DNA from: an uncultured Eubacteriales bacterium
GTDB taxonomy: Bacteria; Bacillota; Clostridia; Oscillospirales; CAG-272
Assembly (NCBI GenBank): GCA_958414825.1
Contig: CATYXQ010000025.1
Coordinates: 1 to 25,258 of the forward strand
Direction: 5' to 3'
DNA: 25,258 bases
The stretch's first letter is position 1; every line of letters begins with the position of its first letter. Position numbers and translations under genes: made by a program. Shown here piece by piece: positions 7,993 through 16,114 of the stretch. Under the pieces are notes generated by a model. It saw only the letters and a program-made list of their open reading frames with translations, was not told the origin of the DNA and did no database searches.

Positions 7993-8481
7993 ATGGAATA
8001 TCAACAGCCTCCGTGTTCCCTGAAATCGGGGGTAAACGATGCGGAGTTTATGCGCGAGGCGCTATTTGAAGCCAGAGCGGCTTTGGAAGAGGGCGAGGTT
8101 CCGGTGGGCGCGGTGATGGTACGCGGCGGAATCATTATCGCCCGTGCGCACAACACGCGCGAAAAAGACAAAAGCGCTTTGCGCCACGCAGAGGCCACCG
8201 CCATCGAGCTTGCCGGGCGTCTGCTCGGCGGATGGCGGTTGCCGGGCTGTACGCTGTATGTAACGCTTGAACCCTGTCCGATGTGCGCGGGCGCGGCGGT
8301 AAATGCGCGTGTACCCCGCGTTGTATTCGGTGCGTTTGACCGGCGCGCGGGCGCGTTCGGCACGGTACTCGATTTGAATGCGTTGCCCTTAAATCATAAA
8401 GTACAGGTCACAGGCGGCGTTTTGGAAGACGAATGCGTGCGGCTTTTACAGGATTTTTTCAGAAAAAAGCGGGAGGGATAG
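7993..8481 (+). CDS. tadA: tRNA-specific adenosine-34 deaminase
   Basis: TadA converts the wobble adenosine of tRNA-Arg(ACG) to inosine. The 162-residue protein has the zinc and catalytic motifs HAE (His65, Glu67) and PCPMCAGA (Cys95, Cys98), plus VPVGAVMV and the downstream RVVFGAFD. ATG 7993 is chosen because GAGGG (7983–7987) is correctly spaced. An alternative in-frame ATG at 7981 would overlap the preceding stop as ATGA but has no ribosome binding site. dinB begins 3 bases after the stop. Confidence 0.95.
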   Translation: MEYQQPPCSLKSGVNDAEFMREALFEARAALEEGEVPVGAVMVRGGIIIARAHNTREKDKSALRHAEATAIELAGRLLGGWRLPGCTLYVTLEPCPMCAGAAVNARVPRVVFGAFDRRAGAFGTVLDLNALPLNHKVQVTGGVLEDECVRLLQDFFRKKREG

Positions 8482-8484
8482 ACA

Positions 8485-9684
8485 ATGGATCGCGTGATTC
8501 TGCATTCGGATCTCAATGCGTTTTTTGCTTCGGTTGAGACGGTGCTGAATCCATCGCTTGCCGACGTGCCGATGGCGGTTTGCGGTGATCCGGACAAACG
8601 GCACGGGATTATTCTGGCAAAAAACGAGCTTGCCAAACGCTTTGGCGTGGTTACTGCCGAGACGCTCTGGAGCGCGCGGCAGAAATGCCCGTCGCTTGTG
8701 CTCGTGCGCCCGCATCGGGACTTGTATGCAGAGTACAGCCGGGAGATTAATGCCATTTATGCGGAATATACCGACCTTGTGGAGCCGTTTGGAATTGATG
8801 AGTCCTGGCTGGATGTGACCGGTTCCAAGCGGCTTTTCGGCAGCGGAGAAACGATTGCGGAGTGCCTGCGCCGCCGGATTCGCATTGAGACCGGTCTGAC
8901 AGTTTCGATCGGCGTTTCGTTTAACAAAACTATTGCCAAGCTTGGCAGCGATCTGAAAAAGCCGGACGCGGTCAGCGTGATCGACCGCGCGCATTTTGAG
9001 GAGATTGTTTGGCGGCTTCCGGTAGAGGCGCTGTTGTATGTAGGCCGCGGCGCAAAGAAGACGCTTTTTGATATGCGAATCCGAACGATTGGCGATCTTG
9101 CGCATACCAGTCCGGATTTTCTTTCGTATAAGCTGGGGCGACCGGGACTTTTGCTCTGGGAGCGCGCCAACGGTCGGGACGACGAACCGGTGCGCAGTTA
9201 TTATGAAAAGCGCGGTGTGAAAAGCGTGGGAAACGGCATTACTTTTTCCCGCGATCTGTACGGCATGGAGGAATTGCTTGTCGGACTGGAGGCGGTCTGC
9301 GATCTTGCCGCCGCGCGGATGCGGCAGAAAAAGGTCAAGTGTACGACGGTTCAGCTTTCGATCAAGGATAAAAATTTTGTGGTTTCGCAGCGTCAAAAAT
9401 CGCTGAAAGTGCCGACGCAGTTGGCACGGCAGATGCGCGAAGCGGCGGCGGAGTTGCTTCGTGAAAGCTGGAATCCGCGGCTTGGCGTTCGTTCGATTAC
9501 CGTAACCGGAACCGGTCTTGTCCCGGAGGATACCGCCGAGCAGATTGATTTTTTCGCTAACGGAAATCATGCGGAAAAACATGACCGGCGCGAGCGTGCC
9601 GTGGATGATATTCGGAAAAAGTTCGGGCAGGGGTCAATAACAAGCGGCGGCGTGCTCGGCAGTGATTTCGGCATCGACGAATAA
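8485..9684 (+). CDS. dinB: DNA polymerase IV, Y-family translesion polymerase
   Basis: This 399-residue error-prone polymerase has the Y-family catalytic acids in HSDLNAFFASVE (Asp9) and IDESWLD (Asp105, Glu106), with Phe14 at the steric-gate position that excludes ribonucleotides. ETGLTVSIGVSFNKTIAKLGSDLKKPD is the palm/thumb junction typical of DinB, followed by a little-finger domain. GGGAGGG at 8471–8477 sets ATG 8485. It is packed against tadA. No LexA-type operator is expected inside the operon and none was seen. Confidence 0.96.
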   Translation: MDRVILHSDLNAFFASVETVLNPSLADVPMAVCGDPDKRHGIILAKNELAKRFGVVTAETLWSARQKCPSLVLVRPHRDLYAEYSREINAIYAEYTDLVEPFGIDESWLDVTGSKRLFGSGETIAECLRRRIRIETGLTVSIGVSFNKTIAKLGSDLKKPDAVSVIDRAHFEEIVWRLPVEALLYVGRGAKKTLFDMRIRTIGDLAHTSPDFLSYKLGRPGLLLWERANGRDDEPVRSYYEKRGVKSVGNGITFSRDLYGMEELLVGLEAVCDLAAARMRQKKVKCTTVQLSIKDKNFVVSQRQKSLKVPTQLARQMREAAAELLRESWNPRLGVRSITVTGTGLVPEDTAEQIDFFANGNHAEKHDRRERAVDDIRKKFGQGSITSGGVLGSDFGIDE

Positions 9685-9722
9685 ATCCGGTATTTACTTG
9701 ATAAAGCGGCCGTGGGATTTTT

Positions 9723-9746
9723 TCCGAGTTCGGACATCGGATTTTT
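9723..9746 (+). terminator. Possible intrinsic terminator after dinB
   Basis: TCCGA (9723–9727) pairs with TCGGA (9737–9741), directly followed by TTTTT. The stem is only 5 bp with a 9-base loop, so it is weak. A second small repeat GCAAA/TTTGC lies near 9770–9785. The 218-base gap otherwise holds only the promoter region described next. Confidence 0.35.
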
Positions 9747-9828
9747 GATCCAATGGCCGAATATCGGTTTTGCAAACGGATTTTGCGGCTGCGAACAGAA
9801 ATTTACTTTGCAAATTTTAAAAAAGCAC

Positions 9829-9868
9829 TTTCTTTTTGCCGCGCGATCATGTATAATCGTTGTATAAT
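9829..9868 (+). promoter_or_regulatory. Promoter of the secreted-protein/SpoIID operon
   Basis: A consensus TATAAT -10 at 9852–9857 is preceded by TTTCTT at 9829–9834 with exactly 17 bases between. A second perfect TATAAT lies 11 bases downstream at 9863–9868, without a recognisable -35. The ORF at 9903 starts 34 bases later. Either -10 could be used. Confidence 0.6.
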
Positions 9869-9902
9869 GACGTTTTTCGACTGATAGGTGAGGTAAAATA
9901 AT

Positions 9903-10604
9903 ATGAGAAAGTACATGAAAACAATTGTTTGTGCGCTGCTTGCCTGCGTACTTGCAGTTGGCGCTTTTTATATTTACGCCGACCAGGAGTATTCTTCTGC
10001 GGACGATCCTCTGATCTCTCTGAGCTATGTCAACGAAGTGCTGCTCCCGCAGATTAAGGAACTGATTGTGCGGTATGCGGGCGGAGAGGATATTGGCGAT
10101 GTTGTTGTGACGACCGAGCCGGAGGACATTGAGCCTGAAGATACCGATCCCGAAGTTACCGATCCGGAACCGGATTTTCCAGAGGGGACGATCAGCACCG
10201 GCGCTCGCTTTGCAGTCGTGCAGATGCAGGCCGGACAGACGCTGTACGCCTCGGTCAATTCCTGTGAGGTGATTATGCGTTCGGGCGCTGCTAATGTCGT
10301 GTCGCCGTTTACGGTTCGTTTTGAGGAACAGGGACTCTCGGACACAACCGACGGCCGTGAACTGTATAATGAAGAAGCCGTGCCGAACAACCATACGGTT
10401 TTGATCCCGCGTGATGACGGCCGCGGCATTGTCGTCGGAGAGGGCGGCGCATGGCTTATGGTTCGCGGGGATTACCGCATAGCGACGCCGGAAGAACTGT
10501 TTGAGGGAGAAACTGAAACTATGGACGATACCGCTGATACGGGTATTTCCGAGGATGCGGATGCGCCGGACAATACCGAGGAATCCTTGGATTCGGAAGA
10601 ATAA
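9903..10604 (+). CDS. Secreted or membrane-anchored protein of unknown family, acidic C-terminus
   Basis: I do not recognise a named family. The 233-residue protein has a basic start (MRKYMK) and a hydrophobic segment (about 7–25) forming a signal peptide or anchor. An Asp/Glu/Pro/Thr linker with repeated DPE/EPE/TDPE units (about 72–95) follows. A compact globular part (about 98–195) contains QMQAGQTLYASVNSCEVIMRSG, a DTTDGRELY segment and a TVLIPRDDGRGIVVG strand pair. The last 35 residues are almost all acidic and polar. A single Cys lies in the globular part. It begins at ATG 9903 with a GAGG-like site (9890–9893) and is followed after 29 bases by the SpoIID-like gene, so the two proteins probably act together outside the membrane. 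Confidence 0.8.
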   Translation: MRKYMKTIVCALLACVLAVGAFYIYADQEYSSADDPLISLSYVNEVLLPQIKELIVRYAGGEDIGDVVVTTEPEDIEPEDTDPEVTDPEPDFPEGTISTGARFAVVQMQAGQTLYASVNSCEVIMRSGAANVVSPFTVRFEEQGLSDTTDGRELYNEEAVPNNHTVLIPRDDGRGIVVGEGGAWLMVRGDYRIATPEELFEGETETMDDTADTGISEDADAPDNTEESLDSEE

Positions 10605-10633
10605 ATCAGCAAAAAGGAAAGGAGGATGCTGTG

Positions 10634-12517
10634 ATGAAAAATAAACTCTGGGTCAGAATCATTACGTGGGTGCTTGTCGTATTGATGATCGGCAGCTGCG
10701 CGTATGTTCTTCTGGCCAATCTGTTTGCGGCGCACGCACAGGAGAGCGCGCCCGATTACATCACTGTCGGACTTATGTACGGCAGTGATGTGACCGTCGG
10801 ATTCGAGACGGTCAGCACCGTCGGATTTTCCGTACAGGAGACGGTTACCGGCGCAGAGCGTTCCTTTCATGAGATCTATACGATCGAAGTCCCCAAAATT
10901 TCAGTGGTGTGCGACGACAGTCTTTCCAAATCGGCGTACACCTATTCTATTTTAAGCGGAGATAAAAAGTGCGCTGTCGGCGGTTATCATCTGGAAGTGC
11001 ATGAGGATTTTGATACGCTGGACGATGCGCTTGAGATGCTTGACATTATTCTTGAAAAGCTCGAGGAAGAGGACAGCGATATGCAGCCTTTCCTCGCATA
11101 TATCGACGGTGTATATAAAGTGCGCATCGGCAATTTTGCCAAGCGCTCGGACGTGGCCAAAAATGCGGCCACGATTCCGGAGTTGAAAAGCGAGATCACG
11201 CTTGTGGCGGCGCTCCCGTCCGATACGGGGGTATCGGTTGTAGACCCGGAGACCGATGAGATCCTTTTTGAATATGACTGCGGCGACTCCTCGAGTCTCG
11301 GACTTACGGCGCTGCCGCGGGGGCGGAAAAAACAATATTTAAAAACGCCTGCCAACCGACTCTATGACGGTGTATTTGTGTATTCGCGTTATAAGACCGA
11401 AGATACCGACGGCGTTCAGCTTGTCAATATGCTCGATATGGAAGATTATATTGCCGGCGTCGTTCCGTATGAGATCAATCCAAACTGGGAGTATGAGGCG
11501 CTGCGCGCCTTTTCAATTACGGTACGGAGCTATACGGCAAAAAATAAAAGAAGGCATTCTACTTACGGATTTGATCTTTGCAATACGACGCATTGTCAGG
11601 TATATCGCGGCATCGCCAGCGCGAACGACAGTGTGTTTGACGCCGTAGCCAGTACAAAGGGAATGGTTCTCGCAGCAGAGGATCAGATAGCCGATGTTTA
11701 CTATTCCTCCTCGACGGGAGGATACACGGTCAGCGCAAAGGACACCTGGGGCGGAAGCGACTCCTCGTATCTGACTTCGGTTCCGACGCCCTGGGAACGG
11801 TATTCGGAATATAATAACGGTCTTTGGATCACCGAGGTGAGCGGCGAGGAGCTTGCCGATTATCTGCGCGAGAAGGGGTATGATGAACTGACCGGGCGAC
11901 GAATCGTGGATATTGAGATTGATTCGTTTTCAGGGGACAGTCCGTATGTGTATTCGATTACCTATACTGACTCGAAGGGCAATGCGCTTACAATTTCGCG
12001 GTGCGATAAGGTGCGCACCAGCATTTCAAAATATGTAAAGAGCGCGAACTTTATTGTAGGGCAGGGAGAATTGGAATATACCTATGACGAGGTGCAGCAC
12101 ATCGATATGGACAGTCCGTTCAGTTTTACAACCGGCGCCTATTTTACGCTCTCGGAGATGAAAAACAAGGTGCTGAACGCGCTCGGCGTTTCGGATATGG
12201 AATCCAAGCGTATCTATGTGCAGAGCGCGGACGGCGTTTCGCGCATACCGTATGACGAAGCGTATGTGGCGACCGGTTCGAGCGGGGTTTATGCGAGCGT
12301 GGATGATGTGCCCGGTGTAATTTTACGCCGCCGTACCGAGGTTGTCACGGCGCAGGACAGCGACAATTTTCTGTTTGTCGGCAAGGGATGGGGGCATGGC
12401 GTCGGCATCAGTCAGTATGGTACGCTGGATTTGGCAAAGGCCGGCGCGACGGCTGAGCAGATTTTGGCGCTCTATTTTCCAGAGACTGAACTCTGCGATT
12501 ATTCGTCCTTGCGCTGA
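10634..12517 (+). CDS. SPOR and SpoIID/LytB-domain protein, peptidoglycan-acting
   Basis: This 627-residue exoprotein has an N-terminal membrane segment (about 6–30), a SPOR-like region around residues 110–195 (GGYHLEV..., YKVRIGNFAKRSDV), and a SpoIID domain from about 240 to 600. The conserved SpoIID features are EDYIAGVVPYE (Glu280 at the catalytic position), CNTTHCQVYRG (metal-binding Cys/His), DVYYSSSTGGYT and the closing GWGHGVGISQYG (about 585–596). SpoIID enzymes are lytic transglycosylases that cut glycan strands stripped of peptides, and SPOR domains bind such strands. AAAGGAGG at 10618–10625 supports ATG 10634; GTG 10631 is possible. It may serve engulfment, cell separation or general wall turnover; the SPOR fusion and the operon partner leave this open. 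Confidence 0.9.
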   Translation: MKNKLWVRIITWVLVVLMIGSCAYVLLANLFAAHAQESAPDYITVGLMYGSDVTVGFETVSTVGFSVQETVTGAERSFHEIYTIEVPKISVVCDDSLSKSAYTYSILSGDKKCAVGGYHLEVHEDFDTLDDALEMLDIILEKLEEEDSDMQPFLAYIDGVYKVRIGNFAKRSDVAKNAATIPELKSEITLVAALPSDTGVSVVDPETDEILFEYDCGDSSSLGLTALPRGRKKQYLKTPANRLYDGVFVYSRYKTEDTDGVQLVNMLDMEDYIAGVVPYEINPNWEYEALRAFSITVRSYTAKNKRRHSTYGFDLCNTTHCQVYRGIASANDSVFDAVASTKGMVLAAEDQIADVYYSSSTGGYTVSAKDTWGGSDSSYLTSVPTPWERYSEYNNGLWITEVSGEELADYLREKGYDELTGRRIVDIEIDSFSGDSPYVYSITYTDSKGNALTISRCDKVRTSISKYVKSANFIVGQGELEYTYDEVQHIDMDSPFSFTTGAYFTLSEMKNKVLNALGVSDMESKRIYVQSADGVSRIPYDEAYVATGSSGVYASVDDVPGVILRRRTEVVTAQDSDNFLFVGKGWGHGVGISQYGTLDLAKAGATAEQILALYFPETELCDYSSLR

Positions 12518-12641
12518 TCGATATGTTTTTCATCTTTAAATTATTGTATAAAAGCGGCTGAAGTGCAGAAAATAATTTTACATGAGGATTTTTTCATTTT
12601 GCAACGACTAAAGAGCAGAAAACCACTTGGAGGATAAAAAA

Positions 12642-13271
12642 ATGAAAAAAATTGTTACATCTATACTTGCCCTGGTGCTTTGCCTGTCGCTTTTCGCGTG
12701 CGGAGGTAAGGACAATGACAACGATCCGGCAAACACGACGCCCGATGCGTCCGCAACGACGCCTGAAGCGTCTGATACGCAGACGCCCGACAGTACCGGC
12801 GGCGGAAATGGAGACGAGGATCTGTCCGTAGAAGACGCGCTCTCCGGCGTGATCGAAATGCTGTATGAGAAGAGCCCGGTTGAACTTGCGCTCTCTACTA
12901 TGCCGGTTGATCTGACAAATGCGGACTCTGTCAAAGCGATTACCGGTCTTGAGGATGGCAGCAAGCTGGACGGTGCGCTTGTTTCTGAGACCATGATCGG
13001 TTCGCAGGCGTATTCGCTCGTTCTGGTTCGTGTGAAAGACGAGGCGGACGCTGAGGCTGTCAAAAAAGAGATGATTGACGGCATTAACCCGAGAAAATGG
13101 ATCTGCGTGGGCGCGGATGAAGTCAGAGCGATTAACAGCGGCAAGGTTGTAATGCTGGTTATGATGTCCTCTGAACTTGAAGCAGGCAAGGCTGATGCGC
13201 TCTGCGATGCATTTGTAGAAATTTTCGGCAGCGAAAATTGCGGCGAGCGTCTTTCCCGAGTCGGCGAGTAA
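12642..13271 (+). CDS. Lipoprotein of unknown function, possibly DUF4358-like
   Basis: This 209-residue protein starts with a type II signal peptide and lipobox LFAC (Cys20). A Thr/Pro/Asp/Gly-rich linker (about 22–60) follows, then a compact domain (about 63–200) with SLVLVRVKDEADAEAVKKEM and GKVVMLVMMSS. The layout resembles small clostridial lipoproteins (DUF4358 type) that often neighbour MBOAT and DHHW genes, but I recall this as a general pattern and the family assignment is tentative. GGAGG at 12629–12633, 8 bases before ATG 12642, fixes the start. A TATAAA at 12547–12552 could be its -10. A strong hairpin terminator follows the gene. Confidence 0.82.
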   Translation: MKKIVTSILALVLCLSLFACGGKDNDNDPANTTPDASATTPEASDTQTPDSTGGGNGDEDLSVEDALSGVIEMLYEKSPVELALSTMPVDLTNADSVKAITGLEDGSKLDGALVSETMIGSQAYSLVLVRVKDEADAEAVKKEMIDGINPRKWICVGADEVRAINSGKVVMLVMMSSELEAGKADALCDAFVEIFGSENCGERLSRVGE

Positions 13272-13287
13272 CAAATTGGACAAATCT

Positions 13288-13320
13288 GGCAAAATCCCTG
13301 CAATATGCGGGGATTTTGCC
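13288..13320 (+). terminator. Long-stem terminator after the lipoprotein gene
   Basis: A 15-bp stem with a single G·U pair (left arm 13288–13302, 3-base loop ATA, right arm 13306–13320) starts 17 bases after the lipoprotein stop. The T run is inside the right arm (GGGGATTTTGCC), matched by AAAATCCC on the left, so it could also work on the other strand. The right arm shares a 14-base identical stretch with the terminator at 13472. Confidence 0.75.
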
Positions 13321-13400
13321 GCCGAAATCCGGTAATGGGTATGAGCGACGCTGAGTTTTCCGGCGGTACGCGCGCCCGTAAGGTATTTTCAAGGCGGTAC

Positions 13401-13423
13401 ATGTTTGCTTTGAAATCAAACAT
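13401..13423 (+). promoter_or_regulatory. Perfect palindrome in the MBOAT leader
   Basis: ATGTTTG (13401–13407) and CAAACAT (13417–13423) form a perfect 7-bp inverted repeat around a 9-base centre that itself contains TTTGA/TCAAA symmetry. It could be a repressor operator or an RNA hairpin. It lies in a 203-base non-coding stretch between two terminators. I found no convincing -35/-10 pair around it, although a TATGAT lies at 13448–13453. Confidence 0.4.
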
Positions 13424-13471
13424 TTATTTGCATTTTGACGCTTTCGTTATGATTCCTTTTTCGGCAGACCG

Positions 13472-13497
13472 ATCCCCGCACAAAATGCGGGGATTTT
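13472..13497 (+). terminator. Terminator hairpin immediately upstream of the MBOAT gene
   Basis: ATCCCCGCA/TGCGGGGAT (13472–13480 with 13486–13494) forms a 9-bp stem with a CAAAA loop, running into TTTT. It ends 26 bases before the MBOAT start codon, inside what must be that gene's leader if it has its own promoter, which is the position of an attenuator. The right arm and tail are the same 14 bases as in the terminator at 13306. Confidence 0.7.
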
Positions 13498-13523
13498 GAT
13501 TATCGAAACTTTTGAGGTGTAAT

Positions 13524-14909
13524 ATGCTGTTTTCAAGCGTGCCATTTTTATTTTACTTTTTGCCTGCGGTGCTGCTCTTGTATTTCTTATCGCCTAAAGC
13601 GCTTCGAAACACCGTGCTGCTTTGTGCAAGCCTGTTTTTCTACTTTTGGGGCGAGCCGAAATATTTGATTTTGATGGTTGCGTCTATTCTTGTCGGATAC
13701 GTGTTCGGTATTTTGATTGACCGGTGCAAACACAAACGGCTGATGCTGACGCTCGGCATTGTATGCTGCCTTGCTTCTCTGCTTTATTTCAAATATGCGG
13801 ATTTCTTTATTTCAAATCTGAACCGTTTGACCGGAGCGTCAATCGCGCTTTTGAAAATTGCGCTTCCGATCGGCATCAGTTTTTATACTTTCCAGATTTT
13901 GAGCTATCTTGTGGATGTTTATCGGGGGGATGCGTCGGCACAGTACAATCCCATAAAACTTGCCACTTATGTTGCGCTTTTTCCGCAGCTGATAGCGGGG
14001 CCGATTGTTCGGTATACGACGGTTGCGGCCGAACTGGATGAGCGAAAAACCACCGTTCAGGATTTTTCGGAGGGCGCGTTCCGTTTTATTACAGGTCTTG
14101 CCAAAAAAGTGTTGGTAGCAAACGTTTTGTTTGAACTTTGCGAAATTTTCCGCGCTTCGACCGAACAGAGCGTTCTGTTCTACTGGATGTATGCGGCTGC
14201 GTTCACGCTTCAGATTTACTTTGATTTTTCGGGTTACAGCGATATGGCCATTGGCCTTGGGCGGATTTTTGGGTTTCATTTCAACGAGAACTTTGATTAT
14301 CCCTATATATCGGTGAGCGTAACCGAATTCTGGCGCAGATGGCATATGTCGCTTGGACAGTGGTTCCGCGACTATGTCTATATTCCGCTCGGCGGGAACC
14401 GGTGCGGACGAGCCCGCTGGTTCTTAAATATTCTGATTGTCTGGCTGCTGACAGGTTTTTGGCACGGCGCGGACTGGAACTTTATCATTTGGGGACTGTA
14501 TTTTGCGGTGTGGCTGGTTTTGGAAAAGCTGTTTTTACTTCGTTTGTATGAAAAATTGCCGCGTATATTCAGCCGTGTATTCGTCCTGTTTTTGGTTTTG
14601 GTCAGCTTTGTTATTTTTAATGCGAACGGTATGGCAGGGGCGCTCGACGATCTTGCGGGCATGTTCGGCGTAAAAGACATTCCGCTTTGGACGCCGGAAA
14701 CGCTGTATTATCTCCGCAGTTTTGCCGTGATATTTGCGCTAGCCGTCATTGGTGCGACGCCTTTTGTCAAAAAGTGTGCGCAGCGGCTTTACAGCGGCAA
14801 TGCGTTTTCGGGCGCGCTGCGCGCCGTATGTGCGTTGGTGCTTCTGATTTTGATCAGCGCGTATTTGGTGGACGGTTCGTTTAACCCGTTCCTGTATTTC
14901 CGGTTTTAG
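13524..14909 (+). CDS. MBOAT-family membrane O-acyltransferase (AlgI/DltB-like)
   Basis: This 461-residue polytopic membrane enzyme moves acyl groups across the membrane to an extracytoplasmic acceptor. Landmarks are FFYFWGEPKYL near the N-terminus, SYLVDVYRGD, the LFPQLIAGPIVRY segment, FDFSGYSDMAIGLGR, EFWRRWHMSLGQWFRDYVYIPLGG, and the MBOAT catalytic histidine His314 in TGFWHGADWNF. The set matches the AlgI branch that acetylates polysaccharides. The actual acceptor here (teichoic acid, capsule, peptidoglycan or glycan) cannot be told from sequence. GAGGTG at 13514–13519 supports ATG 13524. It is followed after 9 bases by the DHHW gene, its usual partner. Confidence 0.93.
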   Translation: MLFSSVPFLFYFLPAVLLLYFLSPKALRNTVLLCASLFFYFWGEPKYLILMVASILVGYVFGILIDRCKHKRLMLTLGIVCCLASLLYFKYADFFISNLNRLTGASIALLKIALPIGISFYTFQILSYLVDVYRGDASAQYNPIKLATYVALFPQLIAGPIVRYTTVAAELDERKTTVQDFSEGAFRFITGLAKKVLVANVLFELCEIFRASTEQSVLFYWMYAAAFTLQIYFDFSGYSDMAIGLGRIFGFHFNENFDYPYISVSVTEFWRRWHMSLGQWFRDYVYIPLGGNRCGRARWFLNILIVWLLTGFWHGADWNFIIWGLYFAVWLVLEKLFLLRLYEKLPRIFSRVFVLFLVLVSFVIFNANGMAGALDDLAGMFGVKDIPLWTPETLYYLRSFAVIFALAVIGATPFVKKCAQRLYSGNAFSGALRAVCALVLLILISAYLVDGSFNPFLYFRF

Positions 14910-14918
14910 GAGGCAGAC

Positions 14919-16019
14919 ATGAAAACAAAATTCAATGATATTTTGATGGCAGCTGTATTTGTCGTTTTCCTGTTCGGCTTTTTGATCGCCGCATTGCTGA
15001 CGCCGGATCAGCCGTTCAGCGAATATGAGCGCCGCAAGCTGGCCGAATTTCCGAAGCTGAGTTGGAAAAGCGTACAGAGTACGGGCTGGATGGATAGTTT
15101 TGAAAAGTATACGCTCGATCAGTTCCCGCTCCGTCAGGAGTTCCGAAGCGTAAAGTCGATGCTCGAATTTTACGGTTTTGCTAAGCTTGACATGGAGGAT
15201 ATGTATATCGAGAACGGGTATCTGTCCAAGCAGGAATATCCCCTCAGCGAAAGTCAGGTGACGTCGGCCGCTGAAAAACTTTCGGGCATTCAGGCGGCGC
15301 TGTTTCCGAATAACCGGGTCTTTTATTCGGTGATTCCGGACAAGAATTATTTTCTTGCAGACGCGGCCAAAAAACTGGATTATGACCGTCTGATGGAAAT
15401 TTTCTCCGCAGGTATGAGCGGAACGTATATTGACATTTTCGATACTCTTTCTGCTGTGGCTTATTATAAAACCGATACGCATTTCAGACAGGAAAAGATC
15501 GAGGGAACGGCAGAGCGGCTCCTTTTGGGACTCGGCGCAGATTTTGTTTTGCCTGAATATGAGCCGGAGCTTGTCACAGAGTCATTTCGCGGCGTGTATG
15601 TCGGGCAGTTTGCGCTGGGCAGCGGGGGCGAACCGCTGTATATCATGCACAGTCCGGATATAGACGGCGCGACGGCTGAAAACTATGAGACCGGCGCTTC
15701 GGGCGGTGTGTATACGCTGGACGCGCTCGATACCTATGATCCGTACGGCGTGTATCTGTACGGCTCGGCGGCGATCGTTACCGTGACGAATCCGAATCAG
15801 AATAACGGGCGGGAACTGATTTTATTCCGCGATTCTTTCGGCAGCAGTATCGCGCCTTTGCTGCTTTGCGGCTATGAAAAAATCACGCTGGTGGACGTTC
15901 GGTACGTTACGCCTTCGGTTTTGCCTCAGATTTTGGAGTATGACGACAATACCGACGTTTTGTTTTTGTACAGCACGCTGATTTTAAACAATTCCTCGAC
16001 CATCCGAGGCATGAAGTGA
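14919..16019 (+). CDS. DHHW/AlgJ-like exoprotein, probable O-acetylation partner
   Basis: This 366-residue protein has one N-terminal membrane anchor (about 8–27) and a large extracytoplasmic SGNH-like domain. Family landmarks are FSEYERRKLAEFP, the region WMDSFEKYTLDQFPLR, the block KTDTHF (Asp186, His188) where the family has DHHW, and a Ser motif LFRDSFGSS (Asp305, Ser306). AlgJ/AlgX-type proteins take the acetyl group from the MBOAT partner and pass it to the polymer. The block reads DTHF, not DHHW, but Asp and the second His are kept. AGGAGG directly after the MBOAT stop sets ATG 14919, so co-translation with the MBOAT gene is likely. Confidence 0.88.
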   Translation: MKTKFNDILMAAVFVVFLFGFLIAALLTPDQPFSEYERRKLAEFPKLSWKSVQSTGWMDSFEKYTLDQFPLRQEFRSVKSMLEFYGFAKLDMEDMYIENGYLSKQEYPLSESQVTSAAEKLSGIQAALFPNNRVFYSVIPDKNYFLADAAKKLDYDRLMEIFSAGMSGTYIDIFDTLSAVAYYKTDTHFRQEKIEGTAERLLLGLGADFVLPEYEPELVTESFRGVYVGQFALGSGGEPLYIMHSPDIDGATAENYETGASGGVYTLDALDTYDPYGVYLYGSAAIVTVTNPNQNNGRELILFRDSFGSSIAPLLLCGYEKITLVDVRYVTPSVLPQILEYDDNTDVLFLYSTLILNNSSTIRGMK

Positions 16020-16114
16020 AAGATCGAGAGGAAAGTGTCAAACGGAGAATGGGCAAAACTTGACGGAACCGGTAGCGTCGGCGCGCTATACGGCTGATCG
16101 CCGGAGGTTTGGTT

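Noticed and set aside
13305..13499. A 64-codon + strand frame between the two terminators
   Set aside because: Its start and end both consist of the duplicated terminator arm (hence MRGF at both ends); it has no ribosome binding site and no protein-like composition.
16035..16097. A 20-codon GTG-started ORF with a GAGAGGAA site before the VanZ-family gene
   Set aside because: It is very short and uses GTG, and the site could be chance; the 95-base gap is otherwise unremarkable. I could not separate it from noise.
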